64,000 bases of DNA, taken from contig JAFMOC010000316.1 in NCBI GenBank assembly GCA_019802505.1, forward strand, positions 286,001 through 350,000, written 5' to 3'. The notes beneath the pieces were generated by a model, which was not told the origin of the DNA, made no database searches, and saw only the letters and a list, made by a program, of their open reading frames with translations. Below, in pieces: positions 11,078 through 24,000 of the stretch. Each line of letters opens with the position of its first letter. Within the stretch, counting starts at the first letter, position 1. Made by a program: the position numbers and the translations under genes. Source of the DNA: Corydoras sp. C115. Taxonomy: Eukaryota; Chordata; Actinopteri; Siluriformes; Callichthyidae.

Positions 11078-14000
11078 ATGAAGTTGCTTTCCAGTCTTGC
11101 TCTTCTGCTGATGCTCCACAGCCTCCAGCAGGCCTCCTCCATACCAGCTGAATGGCTGAGAACGAATACAACAGAGAACATCCAGGGCGGCCCATCCGAC
11201 CCCGACTCTGGGTTCAGTGGGGAGGGGGAACCTCAGATGTTCAACCAGACCTCACCTGAAACGAATTCCACATCCGTCTCCGACCAGACAAACGAGAGTG
11301 TGAATAGCACAATGCCTCCGTTTGTGATGAGGAACGTCTCTGGGCTGTTCACCACGGTGATGCCTGAACCATACCTGGAACCTCTGAATAACAATGCAAC
11401 CTATGAGAATGAGACCTCCCCCCCCAGCAACGCCAGCAGTCTGACCCCGAGTCCCGAGGGTTTTAACAATACAGAGAACATGGATGTGAATGTCACCACT
11501 GCCACTGATAACACAACAAGCCCTGCTAACTTCACACAGGCTCCTCCGAAAAATGGTACCAACTCGACTTTACCAGTGACGACCCTCTCACCCGCTGTTG
11601 GAAATAACAGTAATGTGACGCTCCCAAAAGCTAACGCCACCATCGTACCCAAAACTACAACTACAACAACTACAACAACTACAAAAACAACAACTACTAT
11701 TTTGGAGACAACCAATGATCAGTTCCCAGTATGGCCTTTTGACACCACGACTGCATCGAACCTGACAGTGGATGCGTTAGCTCGAGAAAACATGAATATA
11801 GGTGAGTAAGGCTCAACCACTGACTCTTTAATCAGAAAAGTTCAGAAAAGCAACCTCACACTCGCATCCTCACTCTGCATCCTCACACTACAACCTCACA
11901 GTCGCGAGTTGTGTAAAGCACAGGCGTCCACACACTTTTAGACACTGAAATTAAGGTGTAATTAACAGCAATTAGCAGTGACTGACAGGTTAAAATTATT
12001 AAAACAATTATAAAATTGTTTTCTGCCACAAGTCTTGTTCTTCATTCCAACGTTTGAACGCCCGTGCCCGCAATTTGGAGAATTCAATTGACTTGATCCA
12101 TGTTTTTTGGACTGTGGGAGGAAACCGGAGAACACAGGGAGAACATGGAAACTCCACCCAGATGGGAATTCGAACCGGGAATCCCTAGTGCTAAAAGGAG
12201 AACGTGCTAAACCACTAAACCACTGTGCCGCCCTCTTTTAAAATTTTAATTTTAAAGAAGAAATTGAGATAAAAAAATACAGTATATAAGGTGTTTCCAA
12301 ATTTACTGATGCAGATATTTGTGCATCCAGTTGTTTGGTGGATGTCTCACATTCTTCGGGTTGGAACCTCCACCTGTCCTGCTCGTTGTCCTCTCCGGGT
12401 TTAAAGCCGTGCAGCTATTATACACCTTCATTCTCTGAATGAGTGCAACGTCAGCGCATTGTTCGGCTCGTCGCTGAGCTCCTGATCTGGGAACACGGCC
12501 CTTCCCACGATTTGACGAGGGAACACAGCCCTCTTTGTGCCTTAAGGTTGGGTGTCAGTAACCAGAGAGCTCGGCCCAACACAGGAGACAAACCTGCCCC
12601 GAAACAGAAGCCGTCGTGTCGAGCCGACGGGCGGTGCGGAGCCGAAACGAGACACTGCTGGTGTGCTGCGGCTCAAAATGAGCTTTATTTCCGTAATGGA
12701 TTACATTCCATAGCAAAGAAAACTATAAAAAATAAAAAAACACTATGACGTTTATTATGAGGTCAAATAGATGTTTGGACAGCGTGCCGTGCTTCTGTAA
12801 GGACAGATCATCTGCTGCACGAATGAGATGCTGAAATAAATTGCTTTATCGTGTTTTTAATTAAAATCCTATTACCTCCACTGTCTTTGCAGATGCCGGT
12901 GCAAGTCGAGAGAAGTCGAGGAGTCAGGCGTGGGGTGTGTTTGTGGGGTTCTGCGTCGTTGTGGGACTCGTAGCCGCGGCAATCTACGCCATCAAGAAAC
13001 GACGGAGCTACAGGGATTTTTCACACAGAAAGCTGGTGGAGGAACCAGGTAAGAAAAAAAAAATCTCCAAAAAAACACTCAGCACATCGAGGGTGTAAAA
13101 CAGGTTGTTTTTTTTTTATAAAGGACGTGTTTTAATTTGTTATGTAAGAACGAGATTAAATTAAGATGAGGGTGGTTCCGTAATTAACTGAACCCAGCCT
13201 TCCATCCATTATCTTCCTCATTACCCTCTATTAGGGTCGCGCGGGGATGGGGGGGGGGGGTCATCCAGGGGAGAATGTTTCGGGCGCTGGGCAGATACAC
13301 CCAGGACAGGGCGCCAATCTATCGCTGGGCAGACACTCACTCACACAGACACACTCTATATGGGGCAATTTTGGAGAACTCAATTGACCTTGGTCCATGT
13401 TTTTGGACTGTGGGAGGAAACCGGAGAAAACCCACCCAGGTTTGAGTGGAGAACATACCAATGTTCTGAGAGGAGAACCTACCAATCACTAAGCCACCGT
13501 GCCACCTACATTTTTTCATCCATCCATCTGTCCATTATCTTACCCTTTATCCTGTACTAGGGTCGCAGTCAGGTTCCCCATGCCCATTCAGGGGAGAACG
13601 TTTCGGGCGCTGGGCAGATACACCCAGGACAGGATGCCAATCTATCGCTGGACACACACTCACTCACACAGACACACTCTATATGGGGCAATTTGGAGAA
13701 CTCAATTGACCTTGATCCATGTTTTTGGACTGTGGGAGGAAACCGGAGAACCCGGAGGAACCCCACGTGGACACGGGGAGGACATGGAAACTCCACCCAG
13801 ATGGGGATTCGAACCGGGAATCTCCAGCGCTGAGAGGAGAACATGCCAAACCATGCGAAACCCCTTAACTGAACGTTTTAATGATAAAAAAAATTCAATC
13901 CAAGTAATTAAAGGCTCATCAGCATGGGTCCGGGTTCTGGTTCCGGTTCTGTTCTCACACTGATCATGTTCTCTCTCTTTTGTACGAACAGTTCTGCGGC

Positions 14001-14116
14001 TGGACAACGCCGAGCCGCTGGATTTAAAGTTCGACGGTTCTGCGTATTACAACCCCGGAGTCCAAGGAGACAGCATCCAGATGACCAACTTTCCACAGGG
14101 ACAGTATCAATGTTGA
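11078..14116 (+). CDS. muc15: Mucin-15-like single-pass membrane mucin
   Basis: Coding exons are 11078-11801, 12893-13048 and 13992-14116, giving 334 codons before the TGA; all junctions are GT-AG and phases join (1,1). The start at 11078 begins a hydrophobic signal peptide (MKLLSSLALLLMLHSLQQ). An acceptor AG at 11065-11066 just upstream implies an untranslated 5' exon. Residues ~25-240 are Ser/Thr/Asn-rich with about 20 N-x-S/T sequons and a Thr run near residues 192-207, as in a glycosylated mucin stalk. Exon 2 encodes one membrane helix (about WGVFVGFCVVVGLVAAAIYA) followed by KKRR. The cytoplasmic tail has FSHRKL and VLRLDN...AYYNP, the conserved tail of MUC15, and the length equals that of the human protein. 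Family is recognised from the tail; the ectodomain is too divergent to help. PARM1-type mucins are less likely because their tail differs. Confidence 0.75.
12071..12232 (-). repeat. SINE-A head half in mucin intron 1
   Basis: Only the tRNA head and part of the central domain remain; an 18-base CCCGGAGG segment is also deleted. Confidence 0.85.
13201..13507 (-). repeat. SINE-A copy in mucin intron 2
   Basis: Internal deletion at ~13428-13450 replaces the central GGATTCGAACC (B box) region. Confidence 0.85.
13518..13852 (-). repeat. SINE-A copy in mucin intron 2
   Basis: Lies 10 bases from the preceding copy in the same orientation; head end is truncated after CCAAACCATG. Confidence 0.88.
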
Positions 14117-15460
14117 TCCAGCGGAGACGGACCTCCCTCACCGAGACTTTTAAAAACCCAAGAGTTTAAGCACCTTTGTCAAACACATGATAACTAATTG
14201 CCAAATGAACTTTTTAAAGGCCTTTCCCGCTGACGAGCGGAAGCTTATTAGGATCCAGAATGTTTATTTCCTTTCCTCGTCTCCTTCTTGAGCAACGCTG
14301 CAAAGAACAAACGGGAACGTGCTATTTTTCTACATTTAGCTTTTATTCAGATGCTTTTTAGTATAAACAACAATCAGGTCGATCCTCAGACATCGTCCGT
14401 TATTCATTCATCCCATAACACATCAACATGTTGGAATGAATAACCTACAGATGGATGAGTCAATAAATTCATTAAATATTAATATATATATATAAACAAT
14501 AGTGCAATTCATTTTTATATTAAATTAACTAAATACCAAATTAATTAATTCATTCCTTCATTTTTTTTTAATCAACTGTAAACATGTTCTAAAGAAATCT
14601 GGACTTCTGACCTCTGTATGTCAGTGTTATGCAAAAGTTTGTGAACCCCCGGTTGGACGTTGTATTCATTTTGTTAACATGTTTGTGTCCTTAACATATT
14701 AATGAATAATTTCTATGTTTTTTTTTTTTTTTTTTTACGTACCACATGATCACCATAATGAATAGAACAAATCATGAACATTGGCCTGAACAGAAACAGA
14801 AACATAGACTAATTTATTATACGATTTATATTTTTTAATTCGGCAATTAAAACTGCTCCAGATTTACAGAATAAAAGCCTTATTTAAGTTTGTTTTCATG
14901 TAGAGTGAGTTTATTAAGATCAATAATACATGTTTTTTAAATCTTTTTTTTTTTTTTTGGTATTAAGCCATGTGAGAACATTTAAATCTCTCTTTAATTA
15001 CACAGGACCGCGATGCTGATCCACCACCATGAATCCGAATCTGGATGTTTCCGCTGAACTCGTCGGATGGGATGGAAATCAGAGTTTCTGAGGCTCAGCA
15101 CAGATTCAGAATCAGCTTGAGGTCTTATTTCACGATAACACACAATTCAGGTTCTTGGTTTAAAGCACCCGCATGTAATATTAGCAGTATGCTGCGTCAC
15201 CGTCCTATTAATAGATAATCATCTAACCGAACAGGTTCGTTTTAAGCACATCCTGCATGAATCATCGCTTTAACTTTTAAAGCTGAACCCTTAATCAACA
15301 AACTCGTTACGTGCATCACTGTGGGCAAGAAGGCTCGTGATGAGAGGCAGTTTGGGGTATTAAATACATTTTTTATAGGAATCTGCCCCGAGTGACACAC
15401 CGCCAACAGAATGTTGATTACGGTCATGAGACAAAGAGAATCAGGCAACGTTTACAATCA
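14117..15460. other. Mucin 3'UTR and AT-rich intergenic sequence
   Basis: Unique AT-rich sequence with two candidate poly(A) signals, poly-T at ~14719-14736 and ~14943-14958. No other gene seen. Confidence 0.5.
14462..14467 (+). terminator. Candidate poly(A) signal of the mucin gene
   Basis: AATAAA lies about 350 bases after the mucin stop codon; a second AATAAA is at 14870-14875. Which one is used cannot be told from sequence. Confidence 0.3.
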
Positions 15461-15797
15461 TTCATTCATCCATTATCTTCTGCTTTATCCTCTATTAGGG
15501 TCATGGGGGGGGGGTTCCCCATGCCCATCCAGGGGAGAACGTTTCGGGCGCTGGGCAGATAGACCCAGGACAGGGGGGCACATACACACTCACACAGACA
15601 CACTCTATATGGGGCAATTTGGAGAACTCAATTAACTTGATCCATGTTTTTGGACTGTGAGAGGAAACCGGAGAACCCGGAGGAAACCCACGCGGACACG
15701 GGGAGGACATGGAAACTCCACCCAGATGGGGATTCGAACCGGGAATCCCCAGCGCTGAGAGGAGAACATGCTAAACCACTAAGCCATCGTGCCGCCC
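15461..15797 (-). repeat. SINE-A copy
   Basis: Full head and tail; ~15 bases are missing in the middle where GGGGGGCACATACACAC replaces the usual junction. Confidence 0.9.
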
Positions 15798-15805
15798 TTT
15801 ACTTT

Positions 15806-16154
15806 AATCCATCCATTATCTCCCGCTTCATCCTCTATTAGGGTCGCGGCGGGGTTCCCCATGCCCATCCAGGGGAGAACGTCTCGGGCGCTGGGCAGAT
15901 ACACCCAGGACAGGGCGCCAATCCATCTCTGGGCACACACTCACTCACACAGACACACTCTATATGGGGCAATTTGGAGAACTCAATTGACCTTGATCCA
16001 TGTTTTTTGGACTGTGGGAGGAAACCAGAGAACCCGGAGGAAACCCACGCGGACACGGGGAGGACATGGAAACTCCACCCAGATGGGGATTCGAACCGGG
16101 AATCCCTAGCGCTGAGAGGAGAACATGCTAAAGCACTAAGCCATAGTGCTACCC
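15806..16154 (-). repeat. Full-length SINE-A copy
   Basis: Same orientation as the copy 9 bases before it. CTTTACTTTAAT flanks both ends (15798-15809 and 16154-16165), a clean target duplication. Confidence 0.92.
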
Positions 16155-16669
16155 TTTACTTTAATGAGTCGTTAAAAAATAAAGCATTGTGTCAACAAAT
16201 GACAAAGTGAATGTTTCTGCTGGACGTCACGGCTGTGAAAGGACCGTCCTTTAGTTCCTAAAATGTAGCTTCCTTTTTGAAAACATAATGTAGAACTTGT
16301 TTGTCTTGTTGTTTGAACCGATGAGACCGATGTGTGAAAGGATTTGTGGTAAATTCTGAGACGGAAAGTCGAATCAGACGGTTTACAGGAATGGACATCA
16401 TTCACAGAGACACAGCTCATCGTGTCTAATGTTTTCTGGTTTAATACTTTGGTTTATTTAATCGTATAGAAGTTATACATTCTGTGTACTGTATCATGTT
16501 TAGATGTATCATGAGCGCTGGTCAGGAAATTAATATCAGATTTCATTACACATTATATGAAGTGGACAGACGCCAGGACAGAAAACAGACACCGAAGAGA
16601 AGCAGAAACAGGACATTTACTTCTGTATTGTAGGGAATGATGGAAGTTATGTTTTAAACGCCTTCGTTT

Positions 16670-17014
16670 TCATTCATTCATTATCTCCCGCTTTATCCTC
16701 TATTAGGGTTGCGGGGGGGCGGGGGTTCCCCATGCCCATCCAGGGGAGAACATTTCTGGCGCTGGGCAGATACACCCAGGACAGGGCGCCAATCTATCAC
16801 TGGACACACACTCACTCACACTCTATATGGGGCAATTTGGAGAACTCAATTGACTTGATCCATGTTTTTGGACTGTGGGAGGAAACCGGAGAACCCGGAG
16901 GAAACCCATGCGGACGCGGGGAGAACATGGAAACTCCACCCAGATGGGGATTCGAACCGGGAATCCCTAGTGCTGAGAGGAGAACGTGCTAAACCACTAA
17001 GCCACCGTGCCGCC
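16670..17014 (-). repeat. Full-length SINE-A copy with target duplication
   Basis: CCTTCGTTTTCAT flanks the element at 16661 and 17015. Confidence 0.92.
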
Positions 17015-17194
17015 CCTTCGTTTTCATGATGATTGTTATTTATTTTTGGAGAAAACAGTTATAAAACATTGAAACATTTTAATGAGATGGTTAAATTTGG
17101 TGAAACATTGTTTCGGTGATGCACATCTTAACTGAACAGCCAAATACCAATTATATTATTTTTTTATTTAATGTCAGATATAATATTCAAAGCC

Positions 17195-17519
17195 GGCGGC
17201 ACGGATAGGGATTCCCGGTTCGAATCCCCATCTGGGTGGAGTTTCCATGTCCTCCCCATGTCCACATGGGTTTCCTCCGGGTTCTCCGGTTTCCTCCCAC
17301 AGTCCAAAAAACATGGATCAAGGTCAATTGAGTTCTCCAAATTGCCCCATATAGAGTGTGTCTCTGTGTGTGAGTGAGTGTGTCCAGAAATAGGTTGGAG
17401 TCCTGTCCTGGGTCTATCTGCCCAGCACCCCGAAACGTTCTCCCCTTGATGGACATGGGGAACCCGAACCCTCTCGCGACCCTAATAGAGGATAAAGCGG
17501 AAGATAATGGATGAATGGA
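17195..17519 (+). repeat. SINE-A copy, head shortened
   Basis: The head jumps from GGCGGCACGG to ATAGGGATTCCCGG. Flanked by ATAATATTCAAAGC, which also ends the next copy. Confidence 0.9.
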
Positions 17520-17535
17520 TATAATATTCAAAGCC

Positions 17536-17846
17536 GACGGCAGGCTAGGGATTCCCGGTTCGAATCCCAATCTGGGTGGAGTTTCCATGTCCTCCCCGTG
17601 TCCACATGGGTTTCCTCTGGGTTCTCCGGTTTCCTCTCACAGTCCAAATACATGGTTCAAGGTCAACTGAATTCTCTAAATTGCCCCATATAGAGTGTGT
17701 CTGTGTGAGTGAGTGTGTGCCCAGCGATAATTGCCCCCCTCTCCTGGGTGTATCTGCCCAACGCCCAAAACGTTCTCCCCTAGATGGGCATGGGGAACCT
17801 GAACCCCCTAATAGAGGATAAAGCGGAAGATAATGGATGGATGAAT
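17536..17846 (+). repeat. SINE-A copy at the same target site
   Basis: Separated from the previous copy only by the 14-base target duplication and followed by it again at ~17847. Confidence 0.9.
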
Positions 17847-17985
17847 AATATTCAAAGCACGTCAATCGCTTTAACACTTTTTAATTATTTAATTAGTATT
17901 ATTTTTATTCTGTATTTGTTTTTCAGCTGATCGAATGTTTGAGTTTAAAATGACTAACAATTTCGACAATGTTTCCTCCTCCAGG

Positions 17986-17999
17986 CCGCTAGAGGGCGA
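17986..17999 (+). promoter_or_regulatory. CTCF-like motif just upstream of dis3l
   Basis: CCGCTAGAGGGCGA matches the CTCF core CCASYAGRKGGCRS at 12 of 14 positions. It sits about 100 bases before the dis3l start codon, in the space between the mucin and dis3l genes. Binding is inferred, not shown. Confidence 0.35.
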
Positions 18000-18098
18000 C
18001 AGATGACTCGGCGTGATCTCGTAATAAGAAGGGTGGAAGTTGTGAGTTATTGTTGATGAAGCCGCAGATGGAGAAGGTTCTGCGTTTAAACTAAAGAG

Positions 18099-19910
18099 AT
18101 GTTAAAAACAGAGAAGGTTCTGCGTTTAAAGAGCTGCCGCGGCGCGAAGCTGCGCGTGGTCAGAGAACACTACCTCCGGGAGCAGGTTCCCTGCGGCAGC
18201 GCGCTCTGTCAGGCGGGATGTGCAGACGGTGAGAGCCGCGTCCCAAACCGAGACATGCTCACTATGTAGGGCTGATCTGTAGGGCCTAACCGGACAGCGT
18301 TCCGCACTCAGTCAAGTGCACTTCAGTGCAGAGCGGGTGGTGTTTGAGACGTCATTGTGTTCTGTAGCGTTTGTTTAATAACAAAACGTCAAATAATCTT
18401 TAGGTTTTTAGATTTATTTTTACATATTAAACACATTATTATTAAAATATCACATTATTAAAGTATAACATTATTAAATTATTACATTATTAAAGTATAA
18501 CATTATTAAATTATTACATTATTAAAGTATAACATTATTAAAGTATGAGATTATTAAAGTATAACATTATTAAAGAATAACATTATTAAAGTATAACATT
18601 ATTAAAGTATGATATTATTAAAGTATAACATTATTAAAGAATAACATTATTAAAGTATAACATTATTAAAGTATGATATTATTAAAGTGTGAGATTATTA
18701 AAGTATAACATTATTAAAGTATGAGATTATTAAAGTATAACATTATTAAAGAATAACATTATTAAAGTATAACATTATTAAAGTATGATATTATTAAAGT
18801 GTGAGATTATTAAAGTATAACATTATTAAAGTATGAGATTATTAAAGTATAACATTATTAAAGAATAACATTATTAAAGTATGAGATTATTAAAGTATTA
18901 CATTATTAAAGTATGAGATTATTAAAGTATTACATTATTAAAGTCTGATATTATTAAAGTATCACATTATTAAAGTATCACATTATTAAAGTATGACATT
19001 ATTAAAGTATGACATTATTAAAGTATGAGATTATTAAAGTCTGATATTATTAAAGTCTGATATTATTAAAGTATGACATTATTAAAGTATGACATTATTA
19101 AAGAATAACATTATTAAAGAATAACATTATGAAAGTAGTACATTATTAAAGTAGTACATTATTAAAGTAGTACATTATTAAAGTATGAGATTATTAAAGA
19201 ATAACATTATTAAAGAATAACATTATGAAAGTAGTACATTATTAAAGTATGACATTATTAAAGTATCACATTATTAAAGTATGAGATTATTAAAGTATAA
19301 CATTATTAAAGTATGACATTATTAAAAAATAACATTACTAAAGAATAACATTATTAAAGTATGACATTATTAAAGTATAACATTATTAAAGTATCACATT
19401 ATTAAAGTATCACATTATTAAAGTATTACATTATTAAATTGTAACATTATTAAAGTATCACGTTATTAAAGTATCACATTATTAAAGTATTACATTATTA
19501 AATTGTAACATTATTAAAGTATCACATTATTAAAGTATCACATTATTAAAGTATTACATTATTAAAGTGTAACATTATTAAAGTATAACATTATTAAAAC
19601 CAATTACACAAGAAGGAATAAATCGAGGAAAATGTCTCAGAATTCCGACTTTTATTCTCAGAATTCTGAGACACTTTTACCTTTTTTCCGTCTTAGTGGC
19701 GGGAATGGGCTTCAGATAGACCAGACAGACAGACCGGACAGACAGACCAGATAGACCGGACAGATAGAGAGACAGACCAGACAGATAGATAAGCAGACAG
19801 ACCAGACAGATAGACTGGTCAGACAGACTGACCAGACAGACAGACTGACCAGACCAGACAGGAAATTTAGCAGCCAGTAACAGTACAGTTAAAAAAAAAA
19901 AATAATAATA

Positions 19911-20008
<98 letters not shown>

Positions 20009-21010
20009 TGTTTATGAAGTGTTCGAGTGTATAATAATATAATCGCAAAAACTAAAAATGAAAAATAAAGAGTCCAGTATGGATGGAGACCTAAGTTGTA
20101 CTGTGAAAAATCCATCCATTATCTTCCACATTATTTTCTGCGCTGGGCAGATACACTCATATAGAGTGTGTGTGTGTGAGTGAGTGTGTGTCCAGCGATG
20201 GATTGGCGTCCTGTCCTGGGTGTATCTGCTCAGCGCCCGAGACGTTCTCCCCTGGATGGGCATGGGGAACCCCTCCCTGCGACCCTAATAGAGGATGAAG
20301 CGGGAGATAATGAATGGATGGTGTCCATTCACACTAAAATATTAAAAGAACTTCCTGCAGTTTGAGTTGTTTTGCGTTTGTTATTTGAAATAATTAAGTA
20401 TTTTCAGACTAATGTCACGCATTTAAAAGGTTTTCACAATAACATTTAAAGATCTGTTAGTTATTAGGATCTTAATCTGGAAGTGAACTTCGTCCGGTGT
20501 TTAAAACTCGCTGATTGTCGGACGTTCACGCAGATGGAAAGCTGCTGGCGGGAGACGTGACCCACTACGTGGTGCCAGACGCCGGCGTGGTGCGAGACTT
20601 CCTGGAGATCCTGGAGCTCAGGGATTTCCGTGGGATCGTCTTCACTCAGACGGCATGTCAGGCTTTACAGAACACGCGTGGACGCCGGTACGAGACGGAT
20701 TCAAGTATTCTATTTGTCATTGCACAATATAAAGTACAGTACGGTATATGTGGAACGAGACAGCGTTCCCCGGGAACATGGTGCTACACATAACAGCTAC
20801 TACACAACCAACCGTAAAGTGCACGTGTGGATCACAATAAATACAGGACGATACGCAGGACAGTCCACGATGAACGTTCAATTAACTGAAACTAGAGACG
20901 AAGAGCTGCAGCAATAAAATAAAAACATTTCCAGTTCCCAACGTTAAAGCTGCAAAAGGCATTTAGGAATCAAGTTCATTAGAAAGAGTTGATGTAATTT
21001 TGGTTTGGAA

Positions 21011-21071
<61 letters not shown>

Positions 21072-24000
21072 ACTGTGACATCGTGTATATTCTTGCAGGC
21101 ACTATAACCGGTTGCGTGGTGTCCTGAGGGACCCTCGTCATGACTGCGTCCTGTTTGCCAATGAGTTCCAGAGGTATTCTTACTGCACGCGAGACAAAGG
21201 AGAGACACCAGAGAAGTGGCAGACGAGGTGAGACAGAGACACGATGTCCTCGCCGTCAGGATCAATCAGTGTGGAAATATTTTGGAAACTGATCAATTAT
21301 TGAGATCCAATTTTGTAGTGGGGCGGCACGGTGGCTTAGTAGTTTAGCACGTTCTCCTCTCAGCACTAGGGATTCCCGGTTCGAATCCACATCTGGGTGG
21401 AGTTTGCATGTCCTCCCCGTGTCCGCGTGGGTTTCCTCCGGGTTCTCCGGTTTCCTCCCACAGTCCAAAAAACATGAATTAAGTCAATTGAGTTCTCCAA
21501 ATTGCCCCATATAGAGTGTGTATGTGTGAGTGAGTGTGTGTCCAGTGATAGATTGGCGTCCTGTCCTGGGTGTATCTGCCCAGCACCCGAAACGTTCTCC
21601 CCTGGATGGGCATGGGGAACCCCCCCCGCGACACTAATAGAGTTATAAAGCGGAAGATAATGGATGGATGGATAAATTATTGAGATCCAGTTGTGTATTT
21701 ATTTATTCTGTATTTAATCTGTATTTAATCTGTATTTAATCTGTACTTAATCTGTATTTATTCTGTATTTAATCTGTATTTAATCTGTATTTAATCTGTA
21801 CTTAATCTGTATTTATTCTGTATTTAATCTGTATTTATTCTGTATTTAATCTGTATTTATTCTGTATTTAATCTGTATTTTATCTGTATTTAATCTGTAT
21901 TTATTCTGTATTTAATCTGTATTTATTCTGTATTTAATCTGTATTTAATCTGTATTTAATCTGTATTTATTCTGTATTTAATCTGTATTTATTCTGTATT
22001 TAATCTGTATTTAATCTGTATTGTTGCAGATGTGTGTATAACGCCGCAGTCTGGTATTATAACCATCTGGCTGGAATGATGTCGGTGGTTATGATCACTG
22101 AGGACCCGGAGGCCGTTACTGAATACGGCAGTCTGAACAGCGGCGTTTTCGTCATCACCACTCGGGTATCAGGGGGTCATTTTGTTCTTCTGTCTACATA
22201 ATGCACCGACCTCAATCTTCAGTCGCACTGACGAATGTTTCTCTGTCCGTGTGCTCACGAAGGATTATCTGAGGAACTTTTGGCCGGACCTGCGGGCGGC
22301 TCAGGAGCTGTATGCCTCCATCGCTCAGGCTTTACAGGAGAAAGAAAGCGAGGGCGCAGAGAAGGAGTACACCGAGCACCTGCCCACTGAGGTTCTGGAG
22401 GCCGGGATCAAATCTGGACGTTACATTCAGGTGAGCGAGCGCATCCTCTCACCAGCAGGAGCAGTTAGTCCTGGTCTTTCAGGGCTAACCCCGGGTGTTT
22501 TGTCAGTAGCCCCGGTTCAAATGAGAGCAGCTTTCTCTGCAGCCTCTCCTCAAGCAGCGGGACCGAACGATGGAGTCACCGTCAGCTCTGTTTTCCTCAC
22601 ACACACACACTCACACACACACTCACACACACACACACTCACTCACAGGTGTGTATGTGTAAGGGATACAGATTTTTTTCGCCAGTATCAGGAGTAAAGT
22701 TACCGTAATAACTGTATGTTGGCTGTGAAGAGCAGCTTCTCAGCTTTCAGAAACCATCAGATTTTTTTCTGAAGGCGCAAACTGTCTCAGAGTTACGGTA
22801 ATTAAAGCAAAACCTTGTTAAAACTCTCTGACTCGTAAAACGGATTCATGCTTTTCTGCCGAAGCTCAGGTTCGTTTATTCAGAGATTTTCATCCAAAAG
22901 CATCATTTATTAGAACTGAATGTGCTGCCCCCTGCTGACAGACACATTTCACATGTTATTTAATTTAATCCAATATAACTAATAAATGGGTGGCATGGTG
23001 GCTTAGTGGTTTAGCATGTTCTCCTCTCAGCACTAGGGATTCCCGGTTCGAATCCCCATCTGGGTGGAGTTTGTATGTCCTCCCCATGTTCACGTGGGTT
23101 TCCTCCGGGTTCTCCGGTTTCCTCCCACAGTCCAAAAACATGGATCAATTCAATCGAGTTCTCCAAATTGCCCCATATAGAGTGTGTCTGTGTGAGTGTG
23201 TGCCCAGCGATAGATTGGCACCCTGTCCTGGGTGTATCTGCACAGTGCCCGAGATGTTCTCCCCTGGATGGGCATGGGAACCCCCCCCCCCCCCACGACC
23301 CTAATAGAGGATAAAGCGGAAGATGATGGATGAATAAGAAATGAATGATCAAACAAAATGAATGTAACAACAGTTTGAAAAATGGATAAATACACTCATG
23401 AAGGGGCACTTTTTAAAGAGGACAGAGGGGGGGAATAAGGGATCCGGGCTAAAGCCCCTGATGTTTCAAAACCCTAAAAACGCCCCTGCTCACCAGCCTC
23501 GGTGAAATCTGACCGTCTCGGACCGAAGACGTGAAATTAAAATCATGACGCATTATTTCTCTTTTCTAAGGGAGTTCTCAATGTCAACAAGCACCGCGCT
23601 CAGCTGGAGGCCTTCGTACGATTCGAGGCGTCAAGTAGCAAAAATGCCGGTGAGAAAAGTGACGGTGGCGTGTCCTTGGGGGGCTGGTTGTAGATGTCTG
23701 ATCTGGTTGCTGGTTGTAGCTGTCTGATGTCTGATCTCTGATTCGGTGCTTTCAGAGTTAAACAGTGACGTTCTCATCACCGGGATGAAGCTTCGGAACC
23801 GAGCCATACATGGCGACGTGGTCGCAGTGGAGCTGTTGCCTCGCGGCGAATGGAAGGGTCGTAATACGGCTTTAACAGAAGATCGAGGAGAAGACAGAGG
23901 AGAGGACTCGCAGAGTCAGCCCATGCCCACAGGTAACCATGACACCCAAATTTACCTTAAAGTCCCTTTATGTAACTCTTTTTAAACCATTCATTCATCC

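Noticed and set aside
11401..11715. Minus-strand frame rich in Val (MVVSKIVVVVFVVV)
   Set aside because: Antisense of the Thr-rich mucin coding exon.
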